Source: a virus. From it: a DNA stretch of 33,072 bases. Below, piece by piece: positions 29,901-33,072 of the stretch (position 1 is its first letter; every line of letters starts with the position of its first letter). The position numbers and the translations under genes are program-made. The stretch covers positions 1 to 33,072 of the IMG/VR virus record IMGVR_UViG_3300048929_000282. The stretch is one strand, 5' to 3'. The notes beneath the pieces were generated by a model. That model searched no databases, had not been told where the DNA came from, and saw nothing but the letters and a program-made list of their open reading frames with translations.

Positions 29901-30220
29901 AGCTGCTCCACCTTACGGTTGAAAAACCTCTTGGCTGCCGCGCGGGTACCTTCGACGCCGAGCAGACCGATTACACCGCCGAAGAACGGCGCGGTGGATG
30001 TCGGAATGCCAAGCAGCGCCAGACCATGGCTTGCGGCCAGGGCCAGCGTGCCGCACAGCGGGGCCTCGATCAGCATGCGGCGCAGGGTGCCGCCGCCGTA
30101 CATGATCCGCAGGGCCGCGATGATCAAGGCGAGGACTCCTGCGTACAGAGTCGGCCAGTTCTGTTCGAGCCAGGCGGCGAGCCAGGCCCAGGTGTCGGGA
30201 CGTTCAGGCATGCGCTTCAT
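29897..30220 (-). CDS. Holin (lambda holin 3_1-like)
   Basis: This inner-membrane pore protein times lysis. The product has 107 aa from ATG 30220 (MKRMPERPDTWAWL). It has three hydrophobic segments: LYAGVLALIIAALRIMY, LCGTLALAASHGLALLGI and APFFGGVIGLLGV. The cytoplasmic tail is basic (RAAAKRFFNRKVEQL). The pattern matches the lambda-family holins of pseudomonad phages and pyocins. An ATG at 30211 or a TTG at 30247 are alternative starts. It overlaps the endolysin by 4 bases. Confidence 0.88.
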   Translation of the reverse strand: MKRMPERPDTWAWLAAWLEQNWPTLYAGVLALIIAALRIMYGGGTLRRMLIEAPLCGTLALAASHGLALLGIPTSTAPFFGGVIGLLGVEGTRAAAKRFFNRKVEQL

Positions 30221-30265
30221 TCCGTTGTCCAGGGTTGGTGGGTTCAAGGGCTTGGTGCTGCAGTG

Positions 30266-30478
30266 TCAGTCCCATAGGTTCACCATCTGCCGCTGGGGCG
30301 CGCTGGTTTGGGCTTCGGGCATGTTGACGACAAGGCCTTGCGGCAAGATGGGGCCGTGGTCGGCCAGGCCGGGGTTGGCTTCAAGCACGGCCTCGGTGAC
30401 GCCAGCGGTGCGGCCGTAGTGCCGCCAGCAGAGGGCGTCGACGGTGTCGTTTTGATTGGCGCGGACGGCGACGGGCAT
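30266..30478 (-). CDS. X: Tail protein X
   Basis: This is a 70-aa P2 gpX family protein with LysM-like repeat form: VRANQNDTVDALCWRHYGRTAGVTEAVLEANPGLADHGPILPQGLVVNMP. It overlaps the L stop as TGATG. Its place between L and the lysis genes matches P2. Confidence 0.94.
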   Translation of the reverse strand: MPVAVRANQNDTVDALCWRHYGRTAGVTEAVLEANPGLADHGPILPQGLVVNMPEAQTSAPQRQMVNLWD

Positions 30479-30939
30479 CAGATCAGCTCCACGGTGGTGC
30501 GGGTGCGGCCGAGGAAGTCGCGCACCGCCCAGCGCAGGTCGCGGCGGTAGTCGTCGATGTTCGGGGTGAGTGCTTCCGCTTTGTCGCTGCCGGTGTTGGT
30601 GGCGCTGTAGTCGCGGTAACGCTCGCAGACTTCGGCGCCGGTTCCTGCCTCGATCGCTCGGCGATAGAGGTGGACCTTTACCGACACGTCCTTGATGCGA
30701 TCACCCGGCACCTCGGCCAGGGTGGCGTAGCCAGCGGCCTGTTGGGCGACTCGCCATTCGCTCAGTTCGTTGTTCAGGTTGATTGCGGCGGCGATAACGG
30801 CGGTTTCCAGACGGGCCGGGGTGACGCTGCCGTCGATGCGCAGGGTGGCGCGCAAGCCGTCCAGGTCAATCGACGGCCAGAATGGATCGGTGTTGATATG
30901 GCCGCTGTCGACGGTGCCGCTGGCTACAAATGCGCTCAC
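30478..30939 (-). CDS. L: Head completion protein L
   Basis: gpL stabilises the packaged head. The 153-aa product contains TDPFWPSIDLDGLRATLRIDGSVTPARLETAVIAAAINLNNELSEWRVAQQAAGYATLAEVPGDR and YDVR-like RDFLGRTRTTVELI. GTG 30939 has GGAGG 8 bases upstream and a GTGA overlap with the preceding gene. Confidence 0.93.
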   Translation of the reverse strand: MSAFVASGTVDSGHINTDPFWPSIDLDGLRATLRIDGSVTPARLETAVIAAAINLNNELSEWRVAQQAAGYATLAEVPGDRIKDVSVKVHLYRRAIEAGTGAEVCERYRDYSATNTGSDKAEALTPNIDDYRRDLRWAVRDFLGRTRTTVELI

Positions 30940-31232
30940 AGGGCTGTCCTCCGGCTTTCTACGCGGGTGATTTCGCGCAGGATCTGCTGCCTGGTGAATT
31001 CGGGGTGTTGCGTACAGAGACGGTCCATTGCTCGAATGGCGTTGCGATTCACAAGCCAGCGCTCGTAAGAATTGGTCGGCATGATGGAGCCGTGTTTGAT
31101 AGGGCCGGTGCAGACGATGCGGTCATAAGCCTCTGTCTCGACGACGTACTGTTCAGCCGCAGCAGACAGGCGTCTTTCGGATTCCGTAGGAGTGAAATCA
31201 CTCTGGTAGAGGTTGGCAAAGGCGGTGTTCAT
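30936..31232 (-). CDS. Unknown protein inserted between M and L
   Basis: The 98-aa product has MNTAFANLYQSDFTPTESERRLSAAAEQYVVETEAYDRIVCTGPIKHGSIMPTNSYERW and ends in RQQILREITRVESRRTAL. I do not recognise a family. It is overlapped by L (GTGA) but separated from M by about 100 bases. P2 has no gene here, since M and L adjoin. The cysteines C42 and C73 are not in a recognisable motif. It may be a host-lineage-specific head-related gene or a small cargo gene. Confidence 0.75.
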   Translation of the reverse strand: MNTAFANLYQSDFTPTESERRLSAAAEQYVVETEAYDRIVCTGPIKHGSIMPTNSYERWLVNRNAIRAMDRLCTQHPEFTRQQILREITRVESRRTAL

Positions 31233-31334
31233 GACTGCACTCGAAAATAGGTCGCCGGTGGTCGGGGCTTCACGTTCAGGAGGAGCGGCCTGGCCGATCC
31301 GCCCCGAGCCGGCGGGGTGCGTGGGGACGCTCGG

Positions 31335-32051
31335 TTAGCTGCTGGGGGCAGCGTATTTTTTGAGGAGGCGCTCGACGCGCTCCAGATCCTTTTTGCCACC
31401 GCAGTTGGTGTGCAGCTCGATGGCGCGAGCCAGGTAGTTTTTTGCGGATTCCAGGTAACCGATGGCGATCACCTTGCTTTCTGAAGTTTCGTCGTCGGAA
31501 ACCTTCTCTGCACACGCTTTACCTAGCGCCAGATGTAGCTTGGCTTTGGCCTGGTCAGGCATATCCTCTTTACCTGCGATCTGCTCTGTGCGTAGCAGCA
31601 GATCCAGATCGAAGGTGCCTCCCGCCTTCTGTGCCTTCAGAGCTACTTCGGAAATTTCTTCCGCGACGATGGTGCCCGTGGTGCGTTCGAAGCGGTCAGC
31701 CATCAACAGTTGGTGATTAATGACGTACTCAGCAATGTCCAGGGCGCCGGCAAAGTCGCCGGCATCCATTCGCCATACCATCAGGGTGGTGAGCACCTGG
31801 TCTTGCGCGCCTTTACCTTCGGCGAGGACGCCTGTCACGTAAGGGACATATTCAGGCAGTAATTGCCGTTTCAACTCTGCTTTTCCTTCGATCGACTGCA
31901 CCTGTTTCAGGCGCAGATAGTCCTGCTGGAGTTTGGCAAGGTGCAGTTCATAAACGGTGGAACCTTCCATTGTCATAGTCGGGCCGGCCACAGCCGCCGC
32001 TGCTAAGGCTGCTGTGACGCGCTGGAAGTGATGACGGCAAGGATTGGTCAT
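31335..32051 (-). CDS. M: Terminase small (endonuclease) subunit M
   Basis: gpM, with gpP, cuts at cos for packaging. The 238-aa product has MTNPCRHHFQRVTAA then YELHLAKLQQDYLRLKQVQSIEGKAELKRQLLPEYVPYVTGVL and QDQVLTTLMVWRMDAGDFAGALDIAEYVINHQL, all usual P2 M features. It ends in EKVSDDETSESKVIAIGYLESAKNYLARAI. GAGG lies 9 bases before the ATG. It follows N by 11 bases. Confidence 0.94.
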   Translation of the reverse strand: MTNPCRHHFQRVTAALAAAAVAGPTMTMEGSTVYELHLAKLQQDYLRLKQVQSIEGKAELKRQLLPEYVPYVTGVLAEGKGAQDQVLTTLMVWRMDAGDFAGALDIAEYVINHQLLMADRFERTTGTIVAEEISEVALKAQKAGGTFDLDLLLRTEQIAGKEDMPDQAKAKLHLALGKACAEKVSDDETSESKVIAIGYLESAKNYLARAIELHTNCGGKKDLERVERLLKKYAAPSS

Positions 32052-32062
32052 GATCGCCGGCC

Positions 32063-33070
32063 TCAGCTCAAGGTGATGTTTTCGGCCATGGCAGCGCAGC
32101 CCAGGTCTTCGATCACGTAGCTCTCATTGACCGATTCGAAGTTCTCGATGCGGTCGCGTTTCGCGTTGTCGACGACGGTGCGGCGGCGGGTACCTTCCTG
32201 CCAGTACAGCGACAGGTTGTCGAGGCGGGTCACCATCAAACCGTTAGCCGGGAAGTGGGGCACGCGCACGGCTGGCAAGTTGCCGATACGCTTCTGGCTG
32301 GTGACGACATCCGCCGCCAGCATTTCGGTCGGTGCCTGGGTTTTGTTGATGATCGGGAAGTACTTGTCGGCCAGCAATTGGCGACCACAGATCACAACCA
32401 AGTCGGTGTCTTCCTGGTACCACGGTTCGATGAACTCGTTGACCATGCTGACGACCAGGGCGTCGATGTTTTCGAAGTCTTTGCCGGCACCGATATTGAT
32501 TTTTCCGCTGCCACCGACCACCTCGTGCAGAACGCGAGCCGCGTTCTCCAGGCGCATTTTTTGCAGCCAGCCGACGTTCACGTCCTGCAACAAAGGGCTT
32601 GTGGCTGGATTAGAGGTCGCTGCTCGGCTGATACCGTTCCAGCCGATCATGATCCGGTTGAGTGCCTGGGCCTTGATGATGGCGTCGCGGATACGTGCCT
32701 GGAAGTCCTTGAACTTGGCCCACTGGTCCAGCTTCTGGTAGCGGATACCAGTGTCGAAGTTGGTCTGGGTGCAGGTATATCCACGGTTATCCAGGCCGCT
32801 TGGGTCGCGAGGCTCACGGTCTTTGACGGTTGTATCGGTGGTGCTGGCGATGGTGCCGTCGATACCGATGCCAATTTTTTCACCCGACTGTTCGGATACG
32901 CCGTAAACATTGATGGAACTGAGGAATGCGCTGGATTCCTGGATGCGGGTTTCCAGAGTCTGGGCGACGCTTGGGGCAGCGGTGAATTTGGTGGTTACGT
33001 CGCTCACACCGTGCAGTTGCGCGAGTTGTTGCAGGTAGGCGTTGTACAGGACGCGGGTATCGTTACGCAT
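32063..33070 (-). CDS. N: Major capsid protein N (P2 family)
   Basis: This is the main head protein. The 335-aa product is complete, from ATG 33070 two bases from the right edge. It starts MRNDTRVLYNAYLQQLAQLHGV and contains FLSSINVYGVSEQSGEKIGIGIDGTIASTTDTT, RIMIGWNGISRAATSNP and VVICGRQLLADKYFPIINK, matching the P2 N pattern. Its ribosome site is beyond the window, as is the scaffold gene O expected next. Confidence 0.95.
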   Translation of the reverse strand: MRNDTRVLYNAYLQQLAQLHGVSDVTTKFTAAPSVAQTLETRIQESSAFLSSINVYGVSEQSGEKIGIGIDGTIASTTDTTVKDREPRDPSGLDNRGYTCTQTNFDTGIRYQKLDQWAKFKDFQARIRDAIIKAQALNRIMIGWNGISRAATSNPATSPLLQDVNVGWLQKMRLENAARVLHEVVGGSGKINIGAGKDFENIDALVVSMVNEFIEPWYQEDTDLVVICGRQLLADKYFPIINKTQAPTEMLAADVVTSQKRIGNLPAVRVPHFPANGLMVTRLDNLSLYWQEGTRRRTVVDNAKRDRIENFESVNESYVIEDLGCAAMAENITLS

Positions 33071-33072
33071 GG

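Larger units (their letters stand above)
2371..33072. mobile_element. P2/phiCTX-like prophage (left part, continues past the right edge)
   Basis: The element spans the integrase next to tRNA-Ser, an early operon, a divergent repressor switch, and a P2-order block of late genes (N, M, L, X, lysis, R, S, V, W, J, I, H, FI, FII, E, T, U, D). The missing P2-type genes Q, P and O, plus cos and attR, would follow on the right. The replication module is not P2-like: a primase-helicase replaces a gpA rolling-circle initiator. All visible structural genes appear intact, with tight start/stop overlaps, so the element could be functional. Confidence 0.95.

Noticed and set aside
29073-30419. 448-codon open frame on plus, opposite the endolysin and holin genes
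   Set aside because: It is antisense to well-supported genes, has no ribosome site and shows low-complexity composition; it is an artefact of high G+C.
31233-31334. Possible frameshift joining M and the 98-aa gene
   Set aside because: M ends with a typical C-terminus, and the 98-aa protein has its own ATG and does not continue the M family sequence.
2371-33072. CRISPR arrays, insertion sequences, rRNA
   Set aside because: No regularly spaced repeats, transposase motifs or rRNA segments were seen on either strand.

Overview
The window looks like Pseudomonas chromosome, most likely the P. fluorescens group. It is GC-rich, and its chromosomal genes (CorA-type transporter, PlsC-type acyltransferase, crotonase) and tRNA-Ser(GGA) are Pseudomonas-like. 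The species call is inference, because no search was run. About 2.3 kb of host sequence is followed by a P2/phiCTX-type Myoviridae-like prophage. It begins at the 3' end of tRNA-Ser (2281-2370) and runs past the right edge. phiCTX of P. aeruginosa is known to use a serine tRNA as its attachment site, which agrees with the tRNA, integrase and late-gene order seen here.

Layout. 1-2370: host genes corA (partial), plsC and an enoyl-CoA hydratase on the minus strand, then tRNA-Ser on plus with the inferred left attachment site in its 3' end. 2371-4440: an unknown 203-aa gene, the tyrosine integrase, and short direct repeats that may be integrase arm sites. 4465-13711: the early region, all minus when read from the operator leftwards. 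It encodes a gp16-like small DNA-binding protein, a CII/YmfL-like regulator, an Ogr/Delta zinc activator, small unknown proteins, a 907-aa zinc-finger/TOPRIM/ATPase primase-helicase, a shorter ATPase-only relative of it, more small proteins, and a C5-cytosine methyltransferase with four internal repeats. 13712-14797: the immunity switch. A sigma70-type early promoter has a perfect operator palindrome in its spacer. The plus-strand cassette holds a short XRE repressor, a secreted YebY-like protein, a strong hairpin and a 53-aa protein. 14804-15892: an AT-rich membrane protein resembling DUF6161, a likely cargo gene. 15974-33070: P2-type late genes on minus, from the right edge: N, M, (unknown), L, X, holin, endolysin, (unknown), LysB/LysC spanins, R, S, V, W, J, I, H, tail fibre assembly, FI, FII, E/E', T, U, D.

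How it works together. Repressor binding at the operator should shut off the leftward early operon. After derepression, the Ogr-like protein should activate late transcription. Two identical-architecture sites (TGTAAC-N9-TACA, minus strand) lie upstream of FI and V, which are the positions of the P2 late promoters PF and PV. The E/E' genes keep a T-TTT-TTG slippery site. No insertion sequence or broken late gene is seen, so the element looks intact as far as visible; the portal, terminase large subunit, scaffold, cos and attR would lie beyond the window.

The best candidates for undescribed biology are the DUF6161-like cargo gene, the duplicated helicase ATPase, the repressor-linked secreted protein, the structured leader with its 53-aa ORF, and the 203-aa gene beside the attachment site.
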